From assembly GCA_910579935.1 (NCBI GenBank), contig CAJTVQ010000038.1, forward strand, positions 1 through 38,825: a DNA stretch of 38,825 nucleotides. Reading direction: 5' to 3'. This document shows positions 31,551-38,754 of the stretch, in pieces. The notes below the pieces were generated by a model, which ran no database searches, was not told the DNA's origin, and saw only the letters and a list, made by a program, of their open reading frames with translations. The stretch is from an uncultured Lachnospiraceae bacterium (GTDB taxonomy: Bacteria; Bacillota; Clostridia; Lachnospirales; Lachnospiraceae). The position numbers and the translations under genes are program-made. Numbering within the stretch: position 1 is the stretch's first letter; each line of letters starts with the position of its first letter.

Positions 31551-31880
31551 ATGGATGTTGCAAAAAGAATAACCCAATTAAGAACTGACAAAAACATAAC
31601 CGTAAATAAGCTTGCCAACCTTGCCGGATTATCCCAGGGCTTTGTCCGTCAGGTTGAATTAGGCAAACAGAATCCCACAATAGAATCTTTAAACCTGATC
31701 TGCGAAGCGCTTGATATTTCCCTGTCTGACTTTTTTCGCGAAACGGAAGCGCCGGACAGGCAGAAGCTTCTCAATAAATTAAATGAAAACGCTGCATATT
31801 TAACAAATCAGGAGATAACCGCGCTCATTAGAATTACGGACTCCATGCGTCGAAAAACAGGAAGGGACAAACTGCCATGA
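31551..31880 (+). CDS. Small XRE-family regulator, tandem copy 2
   Basis: This protein of about 109 residues is a paralogue of the preceding gene and differs mainly in the C-terminal half (AYLTNQEITALIRITDSMRR then a short basic tail). The recognition-helix region SQGFVRQVELGKQNPT is nearly unchanged, so the two may bind the same DNA or form mixed dimers. The ATG at 31551 has GGTGA upstream; an ATG at 31539 lacks one. The stop lies only about 6 nt from where homology of the opposing aspS remnant ends, placing a rearrangement junction here. The tail beyond copy 1 may have been gained at that junction. Confidence 0.85.
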   Translation: MDVAKRITQLRTDKNITVNKLANLAGLSQGFVRQVELGKQNPTIESLNLICEALDISLSDFFRETEAPDRQKLLNKLNENAAYLTNQEITALIRITDSMRRKTGRDKLP

Positions 31881-31885
31881 TGAGC

Positions 31886-32310
31886 GCCTTCCTGCAGTTT
31901 AAATATGGAACGCTGCTTCTCATTTCTTAAGGTAACGGGTCTGTAATCCAGCAAATTCTCCATGGAAGTATCAGCCAGCTTATGATTGATCACAATCGGA
32001 CTCCCCTCTTTTGAAACAGACAAAACTTTTAACGCCGTCATATGCAGGTCAAATCCTGTCTTGGAACGTTTTTCTTCTATAACTTTGGCTGTTACAATGA
32101 CACAGCTTTCTTCTACTAACTCTTCTTCCCCAAACTGCGCACATTCCGCCGTATAGATGCATTGCAGAATTTCCCTCTTTGTCCGCAAAAGTTACTCATC
32201 TTTCTGACTTTGTATATACTTCCGTGAATTTTCACTACCCTGCCTGTATGATTTTTAATTTCTTCTGCTTCTATCGTATTATTTTCTAATTCTCCTGTTA
32301 TCCAATTCAT
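31886..32310 (-). pseudogene. Remnant of an aspartyl-tRNA synthetase gene (archaeal/AspS2-like type)
   Basis: Two overlapping minus-strand frames together read as the N-terminal anticodon-binding OB domain of an AspRS. The first runs from ATG 32310 (GGAGG upstream): MNWITGELENNTIEAEEIKN, then VVKIHGSIYKVRKMSN. It shifts frame near 32190 and resumes as LLRTKREILQC, SCVIVTAKVIEEKRSKTGFD and LLDYRPVTLRNEKQRSIFKL. Homology ends near 31886, next to XRE copy 2. The frameshift fits a small deletion removing the expected FAFV-like residues between MSN and LLRTKRE. The whole catalytic domain (about 300 residues) is missing, so no synthetase can be made. No T-box leader was found upstream. Confidence 0.75.
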
Positions 32311-32453
32311 ACTTTTTCCTCCATTTATAAAGGTCTATTGTTATCTTCTTCCTCAATACATAAATCAAATCCATACGGACATCGTCTTTATGCCCCATAT
32401 CATCACAACCTTTCCGCAAACACACAGCGCTCTGCAACAGATATGACTTCCAC

Positions 32454-32508
32454 ACAGGTACAACACTTTAAGCGCTTGTACCTGTGATATACCTCTGCTA
32501 CAAGCGCT
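32454..32508. other. Two overlapping perfect hairpins
   Basis: ACAGGTACAA (32454-32463) pairs with TTGTACCTGT (32476-32485). AGCGCTTGTA (32471-32480) pairs with TACAAGCGCT (32499-32508). Both stems are perfect 10-bp and share 32476-32480, so they exclude each other in RNA or single-stranded DNA. No T tract follows on the plus strand. Confidence 0.65.
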
Positions 32509-32556
32509 ATCTATCATCGTCCCTGTTCAGCTTTGCAAAAAACAGGTCTGCTCCAT

Positions 32557-32664
32557 CCGGTCAGATTGGAAGGTTGGTTGTGACAGGCAACGCTCCAGTC
32601 AAAAGGATTTCTCGGAGGCAGGTTCCGGCTGCAGGGGCATCCTCCTTCACAACCCAACAATCTG
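32557..32664 (+). repeat. Dispersed intergenic repeat, copy B (with inverted arms)
   Basis: The core (32557-32629) matches copy A at 155-219. It is bounded by imperfect inverted arms: CAGATTGG...GGTTGTGA at 32562-32583 and TCACAACCCAACAATCTG at 32647-32664. The whole could fold into one long stem. It ends about 40 nt before the queT promoter and is probably independent of it. Confidence 0.6.
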
Positions 32665-32704
32665 CTGAACTATTACGGATTGCGTCAAAAAGGAAAGTCA
32701 ATCC

Positions 32705-32732
32705 TTGACTTTTCTCCATTTTCCACTATAAT
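32705..32732 (+). promoter_or_regulatory. Promoter of queT
   Basis: TTGACT (32705-32710) and a perfect TATAAT (32727-32732) are separated by 16 nt. The predicted start near 32739 leaves about 37 nt before the riboswitch. Confidence 0.75.
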
Positions 32733-32775
32733 GTTTTTTGGAAAACCTATAAATCAGGAATTTCCAACTATACAA

Positions 32776-32818
32776 CGTGAGTTCGAGACCTTCCTCACGA
32801 AAAACAAAACTAAAGGAG
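32776..32818 (+). ncRNA. PreQ1-I riboswitch controlling queT
   Basis: CGTGAG (32776-32781) pairs with CTCACG (32794-32799) as stem P1, enclosing a 12-nt loop TTCGAGACCTTC. An A-rich strand (AAAAACAAAACTA) leads to AAGG (32813-32816), which can pair with CCTT in the loop (32789-32792) as the pseudoknot P2. This is the H-type pseudoknot layout of class I preQ1 aptamers such as the Thermoanaerobacter one. AAGG belongs to the Shine-Dalgarno AGGAG of queT, so preQ1 binding would hide the ribosome site and switch off translation. Confidence 0.85.
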
Positions 32819-32826
32819 AACAGAAT

Positions 32827-33348
32827 ATGAAAACTCAAAACAACAAAGCGGTTCCTGTAGGAATCGTCCCAAGTTACCCGTTAACCATGGTGCAGGCGGC
32901 AATGATTGCCGCGCTTTATGTTGTACTGACTTTTGTGGCCAATGCCTTCGGGCTTGCTAACTATGCCATACAGCTACGCTTTTCCGAGGCGCTTACCATC
33001 CTGCCCTATTTCACTCCGGCGGCGGTTCCCGGTCTGTTCATCGGCTGTCTGATCAGCAATATTTTAACCGGCTGTGCACTGCCTGATATCATCTTCGGCA
33101 GCCTGGCAACCCTTATAGGCGCCGTATTCACCTATAAGCTGCGCGCTCACAAATGGCTTGCCCCCATACCCCCTGTCATTGCCAATATGATAATTGTTCC
33201 TTTTGTACTGCTTTACGCTTACGGAATCAAGCCCCTGTGGTTTTCTTTTCTTACCGTAACAGCCGGAGAAATACTTTCCTGCGGAGTACTGGGTATGCTG
33301 CTGCTTTTCACTTTGGAAAAATATAAAGCACATATATTTAAGAACTGA
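32827..33348 (+). CDS. queT: Queuosine precursor transporter QueT
   Basis: QueT is the membrane substrate-binding (S) subunit of an ECF-type transporter for queuine precursors such as preQ1. The 173-residue protein has about five or six hydrophobic spans (MIAALYVVLTFVANAFGLAN, AAVPGLFIGCLISNILTG, IVPFVLLYAYGIKPLWF). The family signatures IQLRFSEALTILPYF and ISNILTGCALPDIIFGSLAT are present. The ATG at 32827 has AGGAG 8 nt upstream, part of the riboswitch pseudoknot; an earlier TTG/ATG frame would run through the riboswitch and is rejected. The shared ECF energising module is encoded elsewhere. Confidence 0.93.
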   Translation: MKTQNNKAVPVGIVPSYPLTMVQAAMIAALYVVLTFVANAFGLANYAIQLRFSEALTILPYFTPAAVPGLFIGCLISNILTGCALPDIIFGSLATLIGAVFTYKLRAHKWLAPIPPVIANMIIVPFVLLYAYGIKPLWFSFLTVTAGEILSCGVLGMLLLFTLEKYKAHIFKN

Positions 33349-33371
33349 TTTTAACCATCCGTACTTATCAT

Positions 33372-33418
33372 AAAACCGATAACCGCATTTTTATCTGCGT
33401 GCTATCGGTTTTATTTTT
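33372..33418. terminator. Convergent terminator between queT and the YczE-like gene
   Basis: AAAACCGATA (33372-33381) pairs with TATCGGTTTT (33403-33412); CGCA and TGCG inside extend the stem. TTTTATTTTT follows on the plus strand, and the A-rich left flank lets it serve the minus strand gene too. Confidence 0.75.
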
Positions 33419-33424
33419 CATATA

Positions 33425-34069
33425 TTACAAAATATTTTCTCCCTGATGAAACAGCTTACGCGTAAAATGCACATTAAAAAACTCGATCACCGGACCGAAT
33501 CCGAATGCCGTTACCAGTGTTCCGAGTCCTACGATTCCTCCGGCCAGGAAGCAGACCAGCGCACAGACTGCATCGGTACAGATCCGGTGCCAGAAATAAG
33601 AAATTTTCGGCATACGCTTTGCCATGATCAGCGAGAGACTGTCATACGGCGCCGTTCCTACATTCGGTGTCTGATAAAGGGAAATACCAAATCCTGTGAT
33701 CACCATTCCTATCAACACCACCGCAATCCTCACTGCCAGCAAAGTCGGCAGCGGAAACAACGCCAGCCAGATATTATAGAAGAAAGTCACGATATAGCCC
33801 AGCAGGAACGCATTCACCACGGTTCCCGCTCCGATGAATTCCCTCCCAAACAACAGCTCTGCCAAAAAAATAAACACATTCAGCATGATCAGAAAATTAG
33901 CATACTCTATTTTTACACACTCAGCCAGTGCCATAACCATACCGCTGAAAGGGTCGTTCCCTAAACCGGAAAATTTGAAAATGCTGATTCCCATTCCAAG
34001 GAAAATATTTCCTGCCACCATAATCAGCAACCTCTTCGCACCAATCTTTTTAAAATACCCGACCAACAT
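33425..34069 (-). CDS. YczE/YitT-type integral membrane protein
   Basis: This 214-residue protein is almost entirely hydrophobic with about five spans (LLIMVAGNIFLGMGISIFKF, LLAVRIAVVLIGMVITGFGI, TLVTAFGFGPVIEFF). The loop YQTPNVGTAPYDSLSLIM and GLGNDPFSGMVMAL are characteristic of the YczE/YyaS group, where two half-repeats each have a G-x-P-[FY]-D/S motif. Function is not established; the B. subtilis relative sits next to the surfactin genes. The ATG at 34069 has GAGAGG upstream. It is the last gene of a minus-strand run after the membrane-tethered XRE regulator pair, separated by 30 nt from the DUF4097-like gene. Confidence 0.82.
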   Translation of the reverse strand: MLVGYFKKIGAKRLLIMVAGNIFLGMGISIFKFSGLGNDPFSGMVMALAECVKIEYANFLIMLNVFIFLAELLFGREFIGAGTVVNAFLLGYIVTFFYNIWLALFPLPTLLAVRIAVVLIGMVITGFGISLYQTPNVGTAPYDSLSLIMAKRMPKISYFWHRICTDAVCALVCFLAGGIVGLGTLVTAFGFGPVIEFFNVHFTRKLFHQGENIL

Positions 34070-34099
34070 TCTCTTTTACCTCTCCTGTCCTATCCTGTT

Positions 34100-34513
34100 C
34101 TATCGCAGCACAACCCTGGTATTTCCGCTGGAAGCCTGCGTATATATCCGTATCCCGCTGCCGTCTCCATAACTTCCCTTCGCTTCATTTTTCTTCCTGC
34201 TCCATTCCAGCAAATCATCAAAATCCGTCCGGATATCCCCGCCTTTCCGCTTTTTATGCTGATACATCACCGTACACGTTTCCCCATCACTTTCACGAAA
34301 TACCACGTTCATGGAATCACATAAAATCTCTACCTTCTGTATCTCTGACATATCAAATACCTGTTCCCTGCTCAGTCCGGCGCTTCCCCACGCGAAAGAA
34401 AATCCTCCTGCCGTATAACCGTCTGCACCGGAATATCCTATGGACGCCGCACAGATTAACAATGAAAATACAAAAATGAAAATCGCACCTGCCAAATATG
34501 ATTTCTCATTCAT
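34100..34513 (-). CDS. Membrane-anchored DUF4097-like protein, short
   Basis: This 137-residue protein has one N-terminal span (LAGAIFIFVFSLLICAASIG) and a short beta-rich outer or inner part with SEIQKVEILCDSMNVVFRES. That stretch resembles the start of the DUF4097/adhesin-like beta-strand repeat proteins that often follow small regulators. Relatives are commonly twice as long, so it is either a short form or has lost its C-terminus. GGGAGG precedes the ATG at 34513, which overlaps the upstream XRE gene by 8 nt, so the two are translationally coupled and probably act together. The family call is tentative. Confidence 0.7.
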   Translation of the reverse strand: MNEKSYLAGAIFIFVFSLLICAASIGYSGADGYTAGGFSFAWGSAGLSREQVFDMSEIQKVEILCDSMNVVFRESDGETCTVMYQHKKRKGGDIRTDFDDLLEWSRKKNEAKGSYGDGSGIRIYTQASSGNTRVVLR

Positions 34514-35408
34514 CCGCCTCCCTTCCCGTCAGAAAAGAAACCACCGGATAATAAACAGGAATCGTCAGGAAAATGATCCATCCCGGATGCCAGGCTCCCC
34601 AAAAAATCCCTATACATAAAAACAAAAGCACTGTCAGTACCGGATATGCAAATATAAACGGATTCCTATGCTTCACCGCTTCCACAAAGCTGTGCCATAA
34701 CGGTATCATCAGGAACAGCAGCCATGCCGGATGCCAGGCTCCCCCAAAAACACCTGCCAGCAAATACAATATTACAATAAAAAACGTTATCGGAAGTTGA
34801 TGGCAGCTGATCAGCTCTTTCCGATCATACTTTTTCCCGTTCACATATACGCCACCTCTGTCAATCTGTACATTGTCTCCCCTTTTTTGGTCGTCTACAT
34901 GGATTCCGTCCCATCCCACATGCACTTCGCTGCCATCCCTATCCCGCACATGGATTCCTTTCACCCCCACCTGCACATACTCGTCATTTTCCTGCTTTCC
35001 CTCTTTCGTCTGCTCCTGTTCCATATAGTCCGACGAACTTCTCTTCTCAAATCCGTCCTGTGTCTTTTCCAGACTTACCACGTTCCCTCCGAGATCCGGT
35101 TCCGTCTTACCGCCAGCCGTTTTCCCATCCACTGTACCGCTGCAGGATTCCGTTTCTTCTGTACTCCTGCTTCCGGCTTCTTCTTTTCCCGGAACCGGTA
35201 TCTCGTCTTCCGTCTGCAATAATTCATCCAGGGACACTTTATACAGACGGGCAAGCAAAATCAGATTATCCGTATCCGGCGAAGCCTCCGCCCTCTCCCA
35301 CTTGCTCACTGCCTGCCGGCTTATGCCCAGCTTTTCTGCAAGAGCCTCCTGTGACAATCCGTTGCTTTTCCTTAAATGAACCAGTCGGTTTGCAATCTCA
35401 ATATTCAT
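34506..35408 (-). CDS. Membrane-tethered XRE-family regulator
   Basis: This 300-residue fusion has an N-terminal Cro/C1 helix-turn-helix (residues 5-60, LSQEALAEKLGISRQAVSKW) and a Glu/Ser/Thr-rich linker at 65-140. A short beta region follows with three related units: GVKGIHVRD, GWDGIHVDD and DRGGVYVNG. Four hydrophobic spans end the protein, built as two hairpins that each carry GAWHP[AG]W followed by LFLMIPLW or IFLTIPVY. It could bind DNA at the membrane in response to an envelope or ligand signal (inference). GGGAGAG precedes the ATG. The coupled DUF4097-like gene and YczE-like gene follow it. Confidence 0.82.
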   Translation of the reverse strand: MNIEIANRLVHLRKSNGLSQEALAEKLGISRQAVSKWERAEASPDTDNLILLARLYKVSLDELLQTEDEIPVPGKEEAGSRSTEETESCSGTVDGKTAGGKTEPDLGGNVVSLEKTQDGFEKRSSSDYMEQEQTKEGKQENDEYVQVGVKGIHVRDRDGSEVHVGWDGIHVDDQKRGDNVQIDRGGVYVNGKKYDRKELISCHQLPITFFIVILYLLAGVFGGAWHPAWLLFLMIPLWHSFVEAVKHRNPFIFAYPVLTVLLFLCIGIFWGAWHPGWIIFLTIPVYYPVVSFLTGREADE

Positions 35409-35480
35409 TTTGTTCTCTCCCTTGTTATTTTGTATTTATTATAAAAATTTCTCTCAGACTGCACTACCTATTCTGGTTTG

Positions 35481-35526
35481 AAATGCCGCAACTATTGGTT
35501 GCAAATGCCATAAATACGGCATTTTT
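35481..35526. terminator. Hairpin with alternative pairing between divergent-end genes
   Basis: AAATGCC occurs at 35481-35487 and again at 35503-35509, and either can pair with GGCATTT (35518-35524). A small GCAAC/GTTGC hairpin lies between them. Five T follow on the plus strand. It overlaps the stop of the minus-strand gene ending at 35525, so it probably acts as that transcript's terminator, weakly. Confidence 0.45.
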
Positions 35527-38065
35527 ACTTTTTCCTCTGGTAAGTGATAAAACGGTTTCCGTTCTCTTCAAACATCTGGGTGGAATCGTTCATCCCCATT
35601 TTATAAGGCGTTCCTCCTGTCAGAGGGTCCATCAGTACCGTATTCAGTTCATTAAAACCTACGATCAATACGGCATTCCCGTCATTCAAGGAAGCCAGTA
35701 CCGGAATATCCTTATTGACATAATATAAAACAGCGTCCAAACTGCATCCCGTCAATTCGAGGACTCTTGCGTCCTCCAGATTCTCTTCCAAAATCTCCCT
35801 TATGGTATCCCCGCGGTTCAGCATATATTCCGTATTCCTCATAATTCCTTCATACTGAAGCATAACATCCAGACACACGGCAAGACTGTTCTTCTCTTCC
35901 GTTATCGCAGCTCCGGTAATGGCCATGATCTGGTTTTTCAGACTGCGGTTTCCTCTCGCCCACACATAACTGCCCTGCTCATCCACTACAATGCCGGAAT
36001 ACTCATACGCCATATTTACCGCATTGCCTTCGTCCGTAAAAATTTCCTCCACTCCGTTCTTACCATAGACATAATAACGGGAACTGCCGCCGCTCTCTTC
36101 CTTCAGGGTGATTTCCCTGCCGCCCTCAAATAATACCTCTTTCGGCGTCTGCAGTTTGTACTTCTTCTCATCCACCGCACTCTTCACTGCGATCTGTGTT
36201 ACTTTCTCATATGTGTCGATCGCCACAGTCTCTATGACATTGTCACCTTCCGATTCGATCTTTGTATTGACGATCTGATCGTTCTCAGCCGCAATATAAT
36301 TGACCCCGTCCTCACTGCGCCGGATACGGTACAGATTAATCTGGTTTCCTTCGATTTCACTTCCTGTTATATACATCCCTTCCTGACTGTAAGTCTTCAG
36401 TATTTCGCCGCTTTCGCTCTGTATCCTCACACAGTACATGGGAAACAGAATGTTCCCTGTCTTATCCTGCACCACGTCTTCCGTATGCGCAAGGCCATAA
36501 ATCAAATCCTCCCCCATAAATCCGAGCGGCGCAATATATTGCCCGCTGTCTGCCGCTATTTCCGTTTTTTCCTTTGTACTCAGATTGATCAATATTAATT
36601 TCCGGCTCGCATAAGGATTTCCTCCCATCTGCCATACCACCATACGGTTACTGTCGGAAACTTTATAACTTCCTTCCTCCAGACCGTCCACCATCACTTC
36701 ATATGTGCACTCCGCCAGATTTACCGCATACACTGCACCTTCATGCATGAAAAAGAAAACATCTGCCTTATTGACGTAAGCCAGCGCCTCCAGCTCCGCC
36801 CTGAGCACCTCGTAAGAACTCCTGGCCGGAATATAGACAAGCTCCTCCACCGTATTCAGCAGACCGGTGAACTGATATACTGCAATACCGACCTCACCTT
36901 CGTGTCTGCCCCTGTTCATATAACCGTATACAATAAACTGCACATTTCCCGCTTCATCCACATTCAATATACGTATTCCGTGTTTCTGCCACATTTCACG
37001 CTCGTCCCTGTAGTCTCCGTCATAGAAACTAAACAGCCGGGACAGCTTATTTTCTGTTATATTACAGCAGAACAGCCTGCTGTCATCCGTAAACGCAAAA
37101 ACATTTCCCCCATCGCTCTCTTTCAGTTCGATCTCTTCTTCCGAAACAATTCCCAGATAAATCTTATTATTGGAAAATATGCCGTCTTCCTCATCAAAAA
37201 ACTGCTTCATCGTCCTTTCATAATCCAGCAGGTAAATACGGTCTGCCGTGTAACGTATCCGGTAAAATTCCTTCACCCGAAACAGATTTTCCGTTCCGCT
37301 TCCTCCCAAAGATACCATATAGACCAATTCCAAAGAACCCGTCTGCTCCCCTAATTCCTTTATAGTGATTTCCGGTTCGGAAAGCACATTCACTTCCAAA
37401 TCTCCCCAGGTCACCTGATGGAAACTGCTGTGAATATCCACCCTGCTGAACGTAGTATTATCCCCGTCCGCATTTGATTCCAAATACTTTGTCAGTTCTC
37501 TTGCTGCCTCCTTGTCAAAAGTCCTTTCATGAAAATCCAGCACATAATCCAGCTTCTCCTTCTCATGATAATTCTCTGTCTGGATAATTCTTGTATAATA
37601 CCGCAGAGTCTGTCCCCAGCCGTTTTCCAAAAGAAGCACCAGCATATATTCCGTATCCGCATCAATCAGGTCCTTAACGGTAAATTCTGCAGAGATTTGT
37701 TCCTCCGTTTCCCCATAATCGGTAATCTCTGTACTCTCTACCAGTCTCTGCCCGTCAATGCTCCTGACTTCGAACATCATTTTCTCTATGTCCTGCCCGT
37801 ATTTATTTACCACAAAACCAATTCTGCGTCCCTCGCCTAAAGGTGTGATACTGTCACGCTGAAAGCTGGTCTGCATCACTTCCTTATATCCATGAAGGGG
37901 GTTCACTTCTGATTCGTCTATCTTCATATGGATCACGGGATATGTTGCCGGCCCCATTTCCATTGTCATATCCGTATTCCCCTGATTCAGGAATGAACCG
38001 GCCAAAATCAGTGAAATAACAAACACTGCTGCCAGATATACACATTTTATTAAAGTTTTTTTCAT
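35525..38065 (-). CDS. Large exported protein with C39-peptidase-like C-terminus lacking the catalytic His
   Basis: The protein of 846 residues has an N-terminal signal-anchor (KCVYLAAVFVISLILAGSFL). A long beta-rich middle follows, probably a propeller-like region of repeated strands (for example KLILINLSTKEKTEIAADSG, and NVFAFTDDSRLFCCNITENK). The last 120 residues resemble the Peptidase_C39_2 papain-like fold: LAVCLDVMLQYEG with Cys731, DIPVLASLNDGNAVLIVGF and VLMDPLTGG with Asp813. The His expected in GHAVLIVGY is Asn797 here, so it is probably not an active protease. The ATG at 38065 has a purine-rich AAGGAAAATGAGAG upstream. It follows the methyltransferase gene by 17 nt. Role unknown; binding rather than cleaving a peptide is one possibility. 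Confidence 0.78.
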   Translation of the reverse strand: MKKTLIKCVYLAAVFVISLILAGSFLNQGNTDMTMEMGPATYPVIHMKIDESEVNPLHGYKEVMQTSFQRDSITPLGEGRRIGFVVNKYGQDIEKMMFEVRSIDGQRLVESTEITDYGETEEQISAEFTVKDLIDADTEYMLVLLLENGWGQTLRYYTRIIQTENYHEKEKLDYVLDFHERTFDKEAARELTKYLESNADGDNTTFSRVDIHSSFHQVTWGDLEVNVLSEPEITIKELGEQTGSLELVYMVSLGGSGTENLFRVKEFYRIRYTADRIYLLDYERTMKQFFDEEDGIFSNNKIYLGIVSEEEIELKESDGGNVFAFTDDSRLFCCNITENKLSRLFSFYDGDYRDEREMWQKHGIRILNVDEAGNVQFIVYGYMNRGRHEGEVGIAVYQFTGLLNTVEELVYIPARSSYEVLRAELEALAYVNKADVFFFMHEGAVYAVNLAECTYEVMVDGLEEGSYKVSDSNRMVVWQMGGNPYASRKLILINLSTKEKTEIAADSGQYIAPLGFMGEDLIYGLAHTEDVVQDKTGNILFPMYCVRIQSESGEILKTYSQEGMYITGSEIEGNQINLYRIRRSEDGVNYIAAENDQIVNTKIESEGDNVIETVAIDTYEKVTQIAVKSAVDEKKYKLQTPKEVLFEGGREITLKEESGGSSRYYVYGKNGVEEIFTDEGNAVNMAYEYSGIVVDEQGSYVWARGNRSLKNQIMAITGAAITEEKNSLAVCLDVMLQYEGIMRNTEYMLNRGDTIREILEENLEDARVLELTGCSLDAVLYYVNKDIPVLASLNDGNAVLIVGFNELNTVLMDPLTGGTPYKMGMNDSTQMFEENGNRFITYQRKK

Positions 38066-38082
38066 GCTCTCTCATTTTCCTT

Positions 38083-38754
38083 CTATTTCTTCATCAGCTT
38101 CTGTAAGGTAGTATTCACATGAAGAAGTTCTGCCATCTCTTTCACCGCAGTCTCTTTTCTTTCACCATTTTCACGCCTCACTGCACGAATCAGGATATTT
38201 TTCGGTGTATGCTCCATATCGATAAATTCCAGTATCTGTACGTCATATCCACTTTCTTCCAATATATTCGCACGTATGGCATCCGTAACCAAAGCAGCAG
38301 CCCGCTCCTTCAAAAGACCATACTTAAGCAGCGGCTTCAGTTCTTCTGCCCTGATCTGTTTATTTACTTCATGCTGACAGCAGGGTACCGACAGAATCAC
38401 CTTTGCTCCCCAGTCCACCGCTTTGGCCAGCGCATGATCCGTAGCTGTATCACAGGCATGAAGGGTCACCACCATATCTACCCTGTTTTCTCCACCGGCT
38501 TTTCCTTCATAAGTTCCTATATCCCCCTGCTGAAAGCGGAGTCCTCCATAGCCATATTTATCTGCCAGTCCGTTACACTTCCCTATCACATCCGCTTTCA
38601 GATCCAGCCCGGTAATTTCCACATCCAGCCCCTGAAGTTCTTTCATATAATAATAAATGGCAAAAGTCAGATAAGATTTTCCACACCCAAAATCAAGGAT
38701 ATGAATTTTGTCTTCCTTAGAAAGTGTTGGCAGAATATCCTCAATAAATTCCAA
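38083..38754 (-). CDS. SAM-dependent methyltransferase, apparently 5'-truncated
   Basis: The 223-residue frame matches the C-terminal catalytic domain of PF13679-type methyltransferases: motif I ILDFGCGKSYLTFAIYYYM, motif II GLDLKADVIGKCN, and VDMVVTLHACDTATDHAL with LSVPCCQHEVNKQI. Family members recalled from Clostridia are near 390 residues with an N-terminal domain before KQINRFLEFIEDILP. Here homology reaches back to FRFKQINRFLEF but an in-frame TAA stands at 38782-38784. The only start is a TTG at 38754 with no Shine-Dalgarno sequence. The gene is therefore probably broken or trimmed, though a sequencing error at the window edge is possible. Substrate unknown. Confidence 0.65.
   Translation of the reverse strand: MEFIEDILPTLSKEDKIHILDFGCGKSYLTFAIYYYMKELQGLDVEITGLDLKADVIGKCNGLADKYGYGGLRFQQGDIGTYEGKAGGENRVDMVVTLHACDTATDHALAKAVDWGAKVILSVPCCQHEVNKQIRAEELKPLLKYGLLKERAAALVTDAIRANILEESGYDVQILEFIDMEHTPKNILIRAVRRENGERKETAVKEMAELLHVNTTLQKLMKK

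Larger units (their letters stand above)
32311..32704. other. Gene-free accessory stretch upstream of queT
   Basis: The region holds overlapping hairpins (32454-32508) and dispersed repeat copy B (32557-32664). A 74-residue open frame across the repeat has no ribosome binding site or domain and is not accepted. Confidence 0.5.

Noticed and set aside
32311..32530. T-box leader for the aspS remnant
   Set aside because: No AGGGTGG-NACCGCG T-box sequence or specifier-loop layout is found on the minus strand.
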